Below are positions 22,924 to 31,646 of a stretch of 64,000 nucleotides of DNA, piece by piece. Every line of letters begins with the position of its first letter. Position 1 is the first letter of the stretch. The position numbers and the translations under genes were made by a program. The notes under the pieces were generated by a model. It did no database searches, was not told the origin of the DNA, and worked only from the letters and a program-made list of their open reading frames with translations. The stretch is from Nocardiopsis sp. N85 (GTDB lineage: Bacteria; Actinomycetota; Actinomycetes; Streptosporangiales; Streptosporangiaceae), in NCBI RefSeq assembly GCF_028882275.1, contig NZ_JARBUT010000019.1:59377-123376 (forward strand), in the 5' to 3' direction.

Positions 22924-24200
22924 AGGGCGGCCAGGGCGTCGACGAACTCCTGTGGGGTGCGCTGCCCGTTGAACAGGGCCTCGATCTCGGTGACCATGGG
23001 GGTGGCCACCTCCGGGGTCAGCGCCTGGTCCCAGGAGAGCTGGAAGTGGGGGGCGTCGCGCACCAGCTCGTACTGGAAGGTCGCGAACTCGGGGTTGGGG
23101 CTGTCGGCCAGGACCTCCTCGGCGTTGGCGGTGGTGGGCACCTCGCCGTTGGCGACCATGTCGGCGACGTACTCGTCCTGGGCGGTGTAGCGGAGGAAGT
23201 CCAGGGCGTGCTCCACGTGCGGGCCGTCGGCGCTCACGGAGAAGTAGTTGGTGGGGTTGCCGACGACGTTGGCGGGGTCGCCCGTGCCGCCGGGGATGGG
23301 CGGGAACTCCACGTAGCCCAGGTCGTTCTCGGCGAATTCGCGGGCCTGGTCGAGGTGGGTGGAGTACTCCCAGGACCCCATCAGGTGCATGGCCGCCCGC
23401 CCTTCGGACAGGAGGGTGGAGGCGCCGCCCTCGGTGTAGCTGACCGAGGCGTAGGAGTCGCCGAAGGCGCCCCGGTCGACCAGGTCGACGACCATGTCGG
23501 CGGCCTCCAGCACGGCCGGGTCGCGCCAGCCCTCGGAGTCGCCCTCGGCGATGCGCGCGAACACGTCGGGGCCGCCGATGCGGTCGACCAGGTACTGCAA
23601 CCACATCTGCTCGGTCCAGGGGTCGGCGCCGGCCAGGGCGAAGGGGGTGACCTCGGCCTCGGTGAAGTCGTCGACGAGGCTCAGGACGTCCTCCCAGGTC
23701 TCGGGGGGCTCGACGCCGACCTCCTCGAACACGGCCCGGTTGTAGAAGAGCACCACCGGCTGGGTGCCGCGCAGCGGGATGCCGTACTGGACGCCGTCGA
23801 CCTTGCCCGATTCCAGGACGGAGGGCAGGAACGCGTCGGCGAATTCGGGGTCTTCGGCGAGGAGGTCGTCGAGGGGTTCGAGCAGGCCCTGTTCGGCGTA
23901 GGGCGCGATGCTGCCCGACCCCCAGTTGAAGAACACGTCGGGTTGCTCGCCGGATCCCATGGCGGTGCGCAGCCGTTCGACGTAGTTGTCGCCGGGCACC
24001 TGGTCGATGACGGCCTGGAAGCCGTCGTCCGCGTGGTCGGCGTTGAAGCGTTCCACGGCTCCTTCCTGTACGACGACCAGGGTGTCCTGGTACATCCACA
24101 CGTGCATCTCGTCGCCGGAGGAGGAGCCGCCACCGCCGCAGGCCGTGACGGTGAGCAGGGTGAGCGCGGCCAGTGCGGCGGCCGTTCGGGGGGAGGTCAT
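22920..24200 (-). CDS. Extracellular sugar-binding lipoprotein of an ABC transporter
   Basis: 426 residues from the ATG at 24200. A signal peptide ends in the lipobox LLTVTACGGGG, so Cys is lipidated and the protein tethered outside the membrane. The mature part is a family 1 solute-binding protein: MHVWMYQD, AVERFNADH, PDVFFNWGSG, VQYGIPLRG, WEDVLSLVDDF and GRAAMHLMGSWEY. The substrate is probably an oligosaccharide, but no glycosidase is adjacent to suggest which. Expression should be repressed by the divergent LacI protein through the sites at 24211-24241. Confidence 0.93.
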   Translation of the reverse strand: MTSPRTAAALAALTLLTVTACGGGGSSSGDEMHVWMYQDTLVVVQEGAVERFNADHADDGFQAVIDQVPGDNYVERLRTAMGSGEQPDVFFNWGSGSIAPYAEQGLLEPLDDLLAEDPEFADAFLPSVLESGKVDGVQYGIPLRGTQPVVLFYNRAVFEEVGVEPPETWEDVLSLVDDFTEAEVTPFALAGADPWTEQMWLQYLVDRIGGPDVFARIAEGDSEGWRDPAVLEAADMVVDLVDRGAFGDSYASVSYTEGGASTLLSEGRAAMHLMGSWEYSTHLDQAREFAENDLGYVEFPPIPGGTGDPANVVGNPTNYFSVSADGPHVEHALDFLRYTAQDEYVADMVANGEVPTTANAEEVLADSPNPEFATFQYELVRDAPHFQLSWDQALTPEVATPMVTEIEALFNGQRTPQEFVDALAAL

Positions 24201-24210
24201 CGCGCATCCT

Positions 24211-24241
24211 TTTCGAAACTATCGGACTTTATTCCGAAACT
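24211..24241. promoter_or_regulatory. Paired LacI-type operator elements
   Basis: TTTCGAAACT (24211-24220) and TTCCGAAACT (24232-24241) are direct repeats 21 bp apart, two helical turns. The first contains the palindrome TTTCGAAA. They lie 10-40 bp upstream of the binding-protein start and in the gap shared with the divergent LacI gene, a natural position for its operators. Confidence 0.55.
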
Positions 24242-24359
24242 TGTGGTGCCCGAATGTACGGCGCGACGTGAGGCGCGTCAATATCCGCTGTGGCTCAGAT
24301 CACCGATCGTTTCCGGTCGACGGTGATGAACAGCGCGAAGACGCGTAGTATCTGGCGGC

Positions 24360-25406
24360 GTGAGTACACAGCCGAATCGGGAAACCCCGGGAACGACCAT
24401 CACCGAGCCGGTGACCATCGCGAAAATTGCGGAAGCGGCGGGGGTCTCCGTCCCGACCGTCTCCAAGGTCCTCAACGGTCGTGCCGACGTGGCCGAGGGC
24501 ACCCGGGCCCGGGTCGAGGAGCTCATCCGCGTACACGGCTACCGCCGCCGCAAGGGGCCGGGCGGCGGCCGTTCCGCCCTCATCGACCTGGTCTTCCACG
24601 AACTCGACAGCGCCTGGGCCATCGAGGTCGTGCGCGGCGTGGAGAACGTCGCCCGCGAGGAGGGCCTGAGCGTCGTGCTCACCGAATCCGGCGGCCAGAC
24701 CCCCCGCGACGACTGGGTCGACGCCGTCCTGGCGCGCCGCCCCACCGCCGTCGTCCTGGTCTTCTCCGACCTGGCCGCCGAACAGCGCACCCGGCTGTCC
24801 GCGCGCGGCATCCCCTTCGTCGTCGTCGACCCCGCCGGCGACCCCGGCCCGGACATGCCCGCCGTGGGCTCGGCCAACTGGAGCGGCGGCCTGGCCGCCA
24901 CCCGTCACCTGGTCGAACTCGGCCACCGGCGCATCGCCGTCATCGGCGGACCGCGCGAGGTGCTGTGCAGCAAGGCCCGCATCGACGGCTACACCTCGGC
25001 CCTGGACGCGGCCGGCATCGCCGTCGATCCCGCGCTCATCCGGCACGGTGACTTCCACGTGGAGAGCGGACGCCACCGGGGCCGCGAACTGCTCACCCTG
25101 GACGATCCGCCCACCGCCGTGTTCGCCGGCAGCGACCTCCAGGCCATGGGCCTGTACGAGGCCGCGCGCGAACTGGGCGTGCGCATCCCCGAGGACCTCA
25201 GCGTGGTGGGCTACGACGACCTGCCGGTCGCCCGCTGGGTGGGCCCGCCCCTGACCACGGTGCGCCAGCCCCTCACGGAGATGGCCGAGGAGGCCACCCG
25301 CATGGCGCTCATCCTGGCGCGCGGCGGCCGCCCCGCCAACCTGCGCCTGGACCTGGCCACCGCGCTGATCGTGCGCGGCAGCACCGCGCCGCCGCTCCGG
25401 GGGTGA
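24360..25406 (+). CDS. LacI-family transcriptional regulator
   Basis: 348 residues from a GTG at 24360. The HTH is at residues ~18-65 (VTIAKIAEAAGVSVPTVSKV, LNGRADVAEGTRARVEELI). The periplasmic-binding-protein-like sensor domain follows, with SANWSGGLAATRHLVELGH, RIAVIGGP, GDFHVESGR, PTAVFAGSDLQAMGLYEAAR and DLSVVGYDDLPVARWV. It probably represses the divergent sugar ABC operon until the sugar binds. Length and domain order are standard. Confidence 0.95.
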   Translation: MSTQPNRETPGTTITEPVTIAKIAEAAGVSVPTVSKVLNGRADVAEGTRARVEELIRVHGYRRRKGPGGGRSALIDLVFHELDSAWAIEVVRGVENVAREEGLSVVLTESGGQTPRDDWVDAVLARRPTAVVLVFSDLAAEQRTRLSARGIPFVVVDPAGDPGPDMPAVGSANWSGGLAATRHLVELGHRRIAVIGGPREVLCSKARIDGYTSALDAAGIAVDPALIRHGDFHVESGRHRGRELLTLDDPPTAVFAGSDLQAMGLYEAARELGVRIPEDLSVVGYDDLPVARWVGPPLTTVRQPLTEMAEEATRMALILARGGRPANLRLDLATALIVRGSTAPPLRG

Positions 25407-25607
25407 GACCTGGCCGGGACGCGGGGAACGCCCCGGTCAGGTCCGCCGTCGCGGTCGCGTGCGGGGGTGCCGTGCCGTGGCCCCGGGGTGTCGCTGTACC
25501 GGGGGGCACGGGCCGCTCGGGTCGGGGCCGCCGGCGCTCCGGGGTTCGCCGGGGGCGGCCCGCCGCCGGTCGGGGGCCGGTCGGGGGCCGGTCGCCCGTC
25601 CTCGCCC

Positions 25608-26273
25608 TCACTCCCGCGGCAGCGACACGGCGATCTCCCCGCCCAGGGCGTGGCCGCCCTCCAGTCGCAGGTCGTCGCCGCTCCAGAACCGTCCCGGGTC
25701 GTAGTAACCGGGTCGCCGGCCGGCCGGCAGCAGCCCCATCTCCTCGTAGGTCAGGGCGATGACCTCCGCGCAGTAGGCGGTCTCCAGGGCGCGTTCGCCC
25801 TGCTCGACCTCCGAACGCCGACGCAGGAACGACGGCCGGCGCAAAGGCATCCGACCCCGCGCCCACCGGCCGGCCAGCTGCGCGGTGGAGGGGAAGGGCG
25901 TGCCGTCCAGCCGCGCGATGACGCGCAGCACGGCGTCCTCCATCTCCCGGCCCACCTCCGGGTCGATCTGGCGCAACCAGCCGCGCTGCCCGTACTTGCG
26001 CCCCCACACCACGACGGCGTCGCGCAGATCGTGCAACTGCACGCCGCGCTGGTGCTGCCCCGTCCACATGTCCGGGAGGGAGCGGCCCAGCTCGGCGTGC
26101 CACATCAACGGCGGCAGGTCGTCGATCACCACGGACATGCCCACGTGGTTGACCGGGCTGTTGGTGGTGATCTGAATGGCACGGTCGGCGGCGCTGCTCC
26201 CCCGGAAGACCCACACGTCGCCGGTGCGGGTGAGTTCCAGGGCTCGGTCCAAGGACATCTCGGTGTCTACCAC
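25608..26273 (-). CDS. Permuted papain-fold (NlpC/P60, YiiX-like) cysteine peptidase-like protein
   Basis: 221 residues from a GTG at 26273 that follows a TAGGCT -10 box by 6 nt. The catalytic order is permuted relative to classic NlpC/P60: His comes first in SPVNHVGMSVV (near residue 43) and Cys near the C-terminus in LETAYCAEVIALTYEEM (near residue 170). GDVWVFRGSS at the start is typical of these YiiX/YebB-like proteins. There is no signal peptide, so it is probably intracellular. Substrate unknown; hydrolysis of amide or acyl bonds is assumed from the fold. A Met at residue 6 is an alternative start. Confidence 0.7.
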   Translation of the reverse strand: MVDTEMSLDRALELTRTGDVWVFRGSSAADRAIQITTNSPVNHVGMSVVIDDLPPLMWHAELGRSLPDMWTGQHQRGVQLHDLRDAVVVWGRKYGQRGWLRQIDPEVGREMEDAVLRVIARLDGTPFPSTAQLAGRWARGRMPLRRPSFLRRRSEVEQGERALETAYCAEVIALTYEEMGLLPAGRRPGYYDPGRFWSGDDLRLEGGHALGGEIAVSLPRE

Positions 26274-26278
26274 ACCGC

Positions 26279-26285
26279 TAGCCTA
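26279..26285. promoter_or_regulatory. Overlapping divergent -10 elements
   Basis: The heptamer TAGCCTA gives TAGCCT on the + strand (26279-26284) and TAGGCT on the - strand (26285-26280). Each ends exactly 6 nt before a start codon, ATG 26291 on + and GTG 26273 on -. Two leaderless promoters therefore appear to share one -10 element. Confidence 0.55.
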
Positions 26286-26290
26286 GGCAC

Positions 26291-26578
26291 ATGCGATGGT
26301 GGAAGGTCCTCGGAGTGGCCGCGTTCGTGGGCGTGGCGGCCACCGGTGCGGCGATCGCCCGTGCCGAACGACAGCGCCGCGCCTACACCCCCGACCAGGT
26401 GCGCGACCGGTTGCGCGAACGGCTGGCCCAGGCCGAGGCCTCCGCCGGACCGGAGGTGGACGTCCCCGAACAGGGGGAATCCGCGCCGGGGCGGCTGCGG
26501 CGCCTGCTGGGTCGGGCGCGCGCCCTCGCCGGGAGGATTCCGGCCCGGTTCGGCCGCGAGGTCGACCCCCAGGGCTGA
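26291..26578 (+). CDS. Small single-pass membrane protein, hypothetical
   Basis: 95 residues. The N-terminus MRWWKVLGVAAFVGVAATGA is one membrane segment or signal anchor. A charged region follows (YTPDQVRDRLRERLAQAEAS), then an acidic linker and a basic C-terminal helix (RLRRLLGRARALAGRIPARF) that may lie on a membrane surface. No family recognised. It is divergent from the YiiX-like gene with only 17 bp between the two start codons. Confidence 0.7.
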   Translation: MRWWKVLGVAAFVGVAATGAAIARAERQRRAYTPDQVRDRLRERLAQAEASAGPEVDVPEQGESAPGRLRRLLGRARALAGRIPARFGREVDPQG

Positions 26579-26613
26579 TCGGCGCTCGAAGGCGTGGCCG
26601 GATCCGGCCATTC

Positions 26614-27048
26614 TCAGGCCGCGCCGTCCGTCTCGCGCACGGCCTCGACGATCCGTCCGGCCACCTCGGCGGGCTCCTCGTGCTCCCAGAACCGCAGCAC
26701 GGTCCATCCCGCCTCGGTGAGTCGACGGTCGGTGTCGGCGTCACGGGACCGGTTGGTCTCCACCTTCTCCGACCAGTAGGCGGCGTTCGTGCGCGCCCGG
26801 GTGTGGTGCTCGGGGCAGCCGTGCCAGAAGCAGCCGTCGATGAAGACCGCCACCCGTCGCCGGGTGAACACCAGGTCGGCGGTGCGGCGCAGCGTGGGCA
26901 CGGGCCGCGCCGATACCCGGTAGCGCAGCCCCGCGGCGTGCACCAGCCGCCGCACGGCGAGCTCGGGTCCGGTGTCGCGGCCCTTGTTGGACCGCATGCT
27001 CTTGCGGACGCCCTCGTTGAGCGCCCCGGTGGGCCTGGGAACCGCCAT
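26614..27048 (-). CDS. vsr: Very short patch repair (Vsr) DNA mismatch endonuclease
   Basis: 144 residues. Vsr signatures are present in order: MRSNKGRDTGPELAVRRLVH near residue 18, RTADLVFTRRRVAVFIDGCF with the catalytic Asp, then WHGCPEHHTRAR with zinc/active-site Cys and His, and a terminal GWTVLRFWEHE. Vsr nicks T:G mismatches arising from deamination of 5-methylcytosine. It is divergent from a C5-cytosine methyltransferase 53 bp away, whose mutagenic side effects it would limit. TAGGAT lies 6 nt before its ATG. Confidence 0.95.
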   Translation of the reverse strand: MAVPRPTGALNEGVRKSMRSNKGRDTGPELAVRRLVHAAGLRYRVSARPVPTLRRTADLVFTRRRVAVFIDGCFWHGCPEHHTRARTNAAYWSEKVETNRSRDADTDRRLTEAGWTVLRFWEHEEPAEVAGRIVEAVRETDGAA

Positions 27049-27101
27049 GGCCGCATCCTAGACCCCGCCCGCGACGGGTCGGTCTCTGTACGCTGAGCCC
27101 C

Positions 27102-28289
27102 ATGTCCAGCGACGACACCTTCACCGTCCTCGACCTCTTCGCCGGGTGCGGCGGCCTCTCCACCGGGTTCCACGCCTTCGCCCCCGAGGGCGGGGGCGAG
27201 AGGGCCTTTCGCGCGGTGGGCGCGGTGGAGATGGACCTGGCGGCGGCCTCCACCTACGCGGTCAACACCGGGCTGGACTCCGCGCGGGTGCACGCCGGCC
27301 GCATCGAGGACTGGGATCCGGCCGCGATCCCCGAGCGGGTCGACCTCATCCTGGGCGGCCCGCCCTGTCAGGGGTTCTCCTCGCTCAACCACAAGAACCG
27401 CAGGCCGGTGGGCTCCGATGACGCGCGCAACCGGCTCTGGCGCGAGTACGCCCGGGCGGTGCGGGTCCTGGAGCCGCGGGCGTTCATCATCGAGAACGTC
27501 GACCGGTTCTTCCGCTCCCCGGAGTTCGCTCTGCTCAAGGCGGCGACGGAGGACCCCGACGGTGAACTGCGCGATTACGCGCTCACCGCCGAACGGGTCG
27601 TCAACGCCGCCGACCACGGGGTCCCCCAGGCCCGGCGTCGGGCCATCCTGCTCGCCACCCACCGGGACCTGATCTCCTCCCACCCCTCGGGGCGGGGGCT
27701 GGTCTACCCCGATCCCACCCACGCCAAGGCGCCGGGCGCGGGGTCGTTGGCGCCGTGGGTGAGCGCCGCGACGGTGTTCGACCGCACCCCGGCCGGCACC
27801 TCCACCACGGTGCTGCCCGACCGGGTCTGCGCTCCGTTGGGCGTCCGGATCCGCGGCCCGTTCACCATGGCCGAGCTGCACGTGGGACGGAATCCGACCG
27901 CGCGTTCGCTGCTGCGCTACGCGACGATCCCGCCCGGCGGCAACCGGTGGGACCTGCCGCCGGAGCTGTCCACGCGGGGGTGGCTGCGGCACCGGGGCGG
28001 GTCCGGCGACGTCATGGGGCGCATGCACCGGGACCGGCCGTCGGTGACCATCCGCACCGAGTTCTACAAACCGGAGAAGGGACGTTACCTGCATCCGACC
28101 GAGCACCGGCCGATCACCCACCTGGAGGCGGCCCGGATCCAGGGGTTCCCCGAGGACTTCCTGTGGTGCGGGAGCAAGACCCAGATCGCCCGGCAGATCG
28201 GCAATGCCGTGCCGGTGGGACTGGCCGCGGCCCTGGCCGTGAGCGTGCACGCCTACCTCACCGGGGCGCCGGTGCCCGCGACCGGCTGA
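27102..28289 (+). CDS. dcm: DNA (cytosine-5-)methyltransferase
   Basis: 395 residues. The conserved C5-methyltransferase motifs are complete: FTVLDLFAGCGGLSTGF (I), LILGGPPCQGFSSLN with the catalytic Cys (IV), FIIENVDRF (VI), GVPQARRRAILLAT (VIII) and QIARQIGNAVPVGLA (X). The target-recognition region lies at about residues 210-320. Target sequence cannot be read from the protein. The divergent gene is vsr; no restriction endonuclease is present, so this may be an orphan Dcm-type enzyme or a relic of a restriction-modification system. A TACGCT box lies 7 nt before the start. Confidence 0.95.
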   Translation: MSSDDTFTVLDLFAGCGGLSTGFHAFAPEGGGERAFRAVGAVEMDLAAASTYAVNTGLDSARVHAGRIEDWDPAAIPERVDLILGGPPCQGFSSLNHKNRRPVGSDDARNRLWREYARAVRVLEPRAFIIENVDRFFRSPEFALLKAATEDPDGELRDYALTAERVVNAADHGVPQARRRAILLATHRDLISSHPSGRGLVYPDPTHAKAPGAGSLAPWVSAATVFDRTPAGTSTTVLPDRVCAPLGVRIRGPFTMAELHVGRNPTARSLLRYATIPPGGNRWDLPPELSTRGWLRHRGGSGDVMGRMHRDRPSVTIRTEFYKPEKGRYLHPTEHRPITHLEAARIQGFPEDFLWCGSKTQIARQIGNAVPVGLAAALAVSVHAYLTGAPVPATG

Positions 28290-28378
28290 ACCCCCGTGTT
28301 ACCGGTGGGTGTTACTGGCTGGTAGGTTCGCGATGTCGCGGCGGACCCGTCGCGGGTGGACCTCGACGGGGGAGTGCG

Positions 28379-29131
28379 GTGAGGCGGGAGACCCTGATCC
28401 GGATCCGGCCCGTGCCCGAGAAGGGCTTTCGGCTGTTCGTCCTGCACCACGCGGGCGGTTCGGCGCAGGCCTACCGTCCCTGGGTGCGCCACCTGCCGCC
28501 CGACTGGGACGTGTGCCTGCTCCAGGCCCCGGGCCGCGACGGCACGGACGCCCCGCTGCGCGACGGCCGTGCACTGGCCGAGTTCCTGTACCCGCACGTC
28601 ACCGCCGAACACGACCGGCCCTTCGGGCTGTTCGGCCACAGCATGGGCGCGCTCGTCGCCTATGAGATCGCCCTGCTCGCCGCCGCCGGAGAGGGACCCG
28701 CGCCCGCCTGGCTGGGGATGTCGGCGTGGAGTCCCGAGCCCGGACCCGAACGGGACGAACCCCGCCACCTGCTGCCCGACGAGCGGCTCCGTAGGGGCCT
28801 GGCCCGCATGGGCGGCACCTCCTCGGGCGTCCTGGACGACCCCGACCGGTGGCGGGCCGCCGCGCCCCTGATCCGCGCCGACCTGGAGCTCGTCGACACC
28901 TGGCGGCCCCGTGCGGGGATCCCGCCGTTGCGGGTGCCGGTCTCCGTGTTCGCCGGCGCCGACGACATCGGAATGCCGCCCGAGCGCATGGACGCCTGGC
29001 GCGATCACGTCGACGGTCCGCTCGTCCGGCACACCCTGACCGGGGGACACTTCTACTTCGTCGGACGGATCGCCGACGTGGCGGCCCGCATCACCGCCGA
29101 CGTCCGCGCCGCCGTGGGCGCCGGCGTCTGA
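28379..29131 (+). CDS. Type II thioesterase (alpha/beta hydrolase)
   Basis: 250 residues from the GTG at 28379 with GGGGGAG upstream. Motifs: FVLHHAGGSAQAYRPW near residue 17, the nucleophile elbow LFGHSMGALVAYEIA near residue 84, VFAGADDIGMPP with the catalytic Asp, and LTGGHFYFVG with the His. Type II thioesterases remove wrong acyl groups from carrier proteins of polyketide and non-ribosomal peptide assembly lines. No such megasynthase is in the window, so it is either orphaned or serves a distant cluster. Confidence 0.9.
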   Translation: MRRETLIRIRPVPEKGFRLFVLHHAGGSAQAYRPWVRHLPPDWDVCLLQAPGRDGTDAPLRDGRALAEFLYPHVTAEHDRPFGLFGHSMGALVAYEIALLAAAGEGPAPAWLGMSAWSPEPGPERDEPRHLLPDERLRRGLARMGGTSSGVLDDPDRWRAAAPLIRADLELVDTWRPRAGIPPLRVPVSVFAGADDIGMPPERMDAWRDHVDGPLVRHTLTGGHFYFVGRIADVAARITADVRAAVGAGV

Positions 29132-29729
29132 CCCCCGCTCCGCCGACCGCGCCCCGACCGGCCGGAGCGCGCCGTCACGCCGGTGATCGACCGGCCGCTC
29201 CGCCTCACCACAACGCCGCCCCGTCGTGGATCCCGGCCGTGGCGTGCGCCTGGGCCCCGTCGACGCACCCGCTCCCCGCCGGTGCCCGCGCTCTGCCCCG
29301 GCCGTTGGTCGCCGGGGCCGACACGAGGTCGTGGGCCTGCCGGAGGCGGGCGCCCGCCCGGGGCCCCGTCGCCGACGGGCGTGACACCGAGGACGTCCGG
29401 GAGGGGTGATCCCGGGGCGCCGAACGGATCGGCGCCCCGGGGGCCCGGGTCCGTCCCCCACGGCCGGGGCCCGGGCGGTTCCCCGGTCGGGTCGCGGGGG
29501 AGTCGGTCCGCGGCGCCCCCAGGATTGGGAGCGCTCCCACACCGGGGGTTCCACGATAAGGGACACGGCGACCCTGGGTAAAGGGGGGATGACCAACCGT
29601 TTCCGCTCACTTGGGGCGTGTCCGGGTATCCGGGTCCCCGATCGGACCGGAACGCCGCTCCCGGAACGGATGCCGACTCTTGCCCTTGCTCCCCTGTCCC
29701 GGTGCTCGCGCTGCCGCTACCGTTGTGTT
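29132..29729. other. About 600 bp without a recognised gene
   Basis: GC-rich throughout. Frames crossing it encode only Pro/Arg/Ala-rich sequence with no motif. Near the right end, TACCGT at 29718-29723 ends 6 nt before the GNAT ATG and is likely its -10 element. No strong hairpin was found after the thioesterase gene. Confidence 0.5.
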
Positions 29730-30251
29730 ATGAGCCTTGAGCTGCCGACCGACCGACTTCACATCAGGGAGTGGAAGCTGGACGACGCCGAGGCCGCCCT
29801 GAGGATCTACGGGGCGGACGAGGTGGCGCACTGGCTGACGCCGGAATGGCAACCGGTGAACGACGCGGACGCGATGCGCTCGGTCCTGCACGCCTGGATC
29901 GAGGCGGGTCCCAACCTCATCCCGCCCGCCGGACGCTGGGCGATCGTCCGCAAGGACGACGACGAGCTGGTGGGCGGTCTGTCCCTGAAACTCCTGCCGC
30001 CCTACGAGGAGGACTTCGAGCTCACCTGGGCGCTGCGCCCCGACGTCTGGGGCGATGGCTACGCCACGGAGGCCAGCCGCGCCGTCATCGACTGGGCCTT
30101 CGGACAGGGCATCGAAGAGCTCTTCGCGGTGGCCCGCCCCCACAACCGACGCGCCATCGCGGTGGCCCGCCGACTGGGCATGGAATGGGTCGGCGAGACG
30201 GAGAAGTACTACGACATGCGCCTCCAGGTCTTCCGGCTGCGCCCGAGCTGA
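29730..30251 (+). CDS. GNAT-family N-acetyltransferase
   Basis: 173 residues from the ATG at 29730; TACCGT lies 6 nt upstream, and longer in-frame starts cover non-coding sequence. It is of the RimJ/RimL-like type: LPTDRLHIREWKLDDAEAAL at the N-terminus, the acetyl-CoA loop WALRPDVWGDGYATEASRAV near residue 95 (R/Q-x-x-G-x-G/A region), then ARPHNRRAIAVARRLGMEWV and a terminal EKYYDMRLQVFRL. It transfers an acetyl group to an amine of an unknown substrate. It is isolated between two intergenic regions. Confidence 0.9.
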   Translation: MSLELPTDRLHIREWKLDDAEAALRIYGADEVAHWLTPEWQPVNDADAMRSVLHAWIEAGPNLIPPAGRWAIVRKDDDELVGGLSLKLLPPYEEDFELTWALRPDVWGDGYATEASRAVIDWAFGQGIEELFAVARPHNRRAIAVARRLGMEWVGETEKYYDMRLQVFRLRPS

Positions 30252-30312
30252 CCGCGCACCCGGCACGGCCCGCCGGAGGCGCGCTCCGGCGGGCCTTGGT
30301 CCGGGACGCGCC

Positions 30313-31191
30313 TCAGCTCAGGAAGCTGTCGATGCGCTCGGTCTCCTCCTCGGACAACCGGAGCGCGGCGGCCGCCGTGTTCTCCTCCAGGTGCGCCACC
30401 CGTGACGTGCCCGGGATCGGCACCATCACCGGCGATCGGTGCAGCAGCCACGCCAACGCCAACTGCACCGGGGTGACCTCGTGCTCGGCGGCCAGCGCCC
30501 TCAGCGGGGAGTCCGGACCGGCCAGCGCCCCGCGGTCCACCGGGGCCCAGGGCAGGAACGCGATCCCGTCCTTCTCGCACTGCTCCAGCACGTCCTCCGA
30601 CTCCCGGAACGAGGGCGCGTACTGGTTCTGCACCGACGCGATCGGGGTGATGGCCCGGGCCGCGGACAACTCGTCCACGGTCACCTCGCTCAGCCCGATG
30701 TGGCGGATCTTGCCCTCGGCGCGCAGGTCGGCCAGGGCGCCGAGCTGGTCGGCCAGCGGCACCTCGGGGTCGATGCGGTGCAACTGGAACAGGTCGACGC
30801 GCTCCACGCCCAGGTTGCGCAGGCTCAACTCCACCTGCTGGCGCAGGTACTCGGGGCGTCCCAGTCGGTGCCACACCCCCGGTCCGGTGCGCAGGAAACC
30901 GGCCTTGGTGCCGATGACCAGGTCCTCGGGATAGGGGTACAGCGCCTCCCGGATGAGCTGCTCGCTGATCTGGGGCCCGTAGGAGTCCGCGGTGTCGATG
31001 AAGGTGACGCCCAGCTCGACCGCTCTGCGCAGGACCGCCAGCGCCTCGTCACGATCGCGGGGCGGTCCCCAGACCCCTTCTCCGACGATCCGCATGGCCC
31101 CGAAGCCGAGCCGGTGGATCGGCAGGTCACCACCGAGGGTGAGGGTCCCCGAGAGTGCGGCGATGCCCGCCGCGTCGTGCTGGTCGGTCAC
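30313..31191 (-). CDS. Aldo/keto reductase
   Basis: 292 residues from a GTG at 31191 (AAAGGGA upstream), preferred to a longer frame. The catalytic tetrad is visible: Asp and Tyr in FIDTADSYGPQ, Lys in LVIGTKAGF, His in LFQLHRIDP. The cofactor-binding C-terminus has VPIPGTSRVAHLEEN. It should reduce aldehydes or ketones with NADPH. It converges with the GNAT gene, and their 3' ends are 61 bp apart with a GGCCCGCCGGAGCGCGCC-type inverted repeat between them. Confidence 0.92.
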   Translation of the reverse strand: MTDQHDAAGIAALSGTLTLGGDLPIHRLGFGAMRIVGEGVWGPPRDRDEALAVLRRAVELGVTFIDTADSYGPQISEQLIREALYPYPEDLVIGTKAGFLRTGPGVWHRLGRPEYLRQQVELSLRNLGVERVDLFQLHRIDPEVPLADQLGALADLRAEGKIRHIGLSEVTVDELSAARAITPIASVQNQYAPSFRESEDVLEQCEKDGIAFLPWAPVDRGALAGPDSPLRALAAEHEVTPVQLALAWLLHRSPVMVPIPGTSRVAHLEENTAAAALRLSEEETERIDSFLS

Positions 31192-31646
31192 GGTGTCCCT
31201 TTCGTGTGCGACGACCACCGGAAACGTGTCCCGGCGGTGTTCCGGGCAGGATCTCAGGCGGCGGCGCGCACCCGCAAGGCGCCACCGGGCCCGTGTCCGG
31301 GCCGTGGCGCCGGGACCGCCCGTCCCGGCGACCGCTCCAGGGGCGGTGAAGGCGATCTCCCCGGTGACCGGGACGGGGGTGCGCCCCCGGTGCGGACGAC
31401 GTGCCCACCGCGCCGGGGTGCGGGCCGCGGGGCCCCTCGGCGTCGGCCGTGAGGGGGCCGCCGGCCTCGGCCGGGTGGACGGGCGAGGCGGTGGTGGACC
31501 TCGGTCCGGGCTCCCTCGCGGTCACGGACACCCGGTCGGCCGCGCGTGCGGCGGTGCCGCCCGCCGGGGCCGACGATTCCCGTCGAGGACGGCCGGGGCG
31601 TCGGTCGGTCGGCGGGTCGGGCCCGCGAGCGGTGCCGTCCACATCC
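31192..31646. other. Intergenic region without a recognised gene
   Basis: About 455 bp upstream of the aldo/keto reductase and downstream of the small His/Cys protein. All frames lack conserved motifs. It should contain the reductase promoter near 31200-31260. Nothing else seen. Confidence 0.5.

Noticed and set aside
31192..31646. Plus-strand frames 30992-31817 read as a gene
   Set aside because: They start inside the aldo/keto reductase antisense, have no ribosome-binding site and encode only low-complexity Pro/Arg/Gly sequence.
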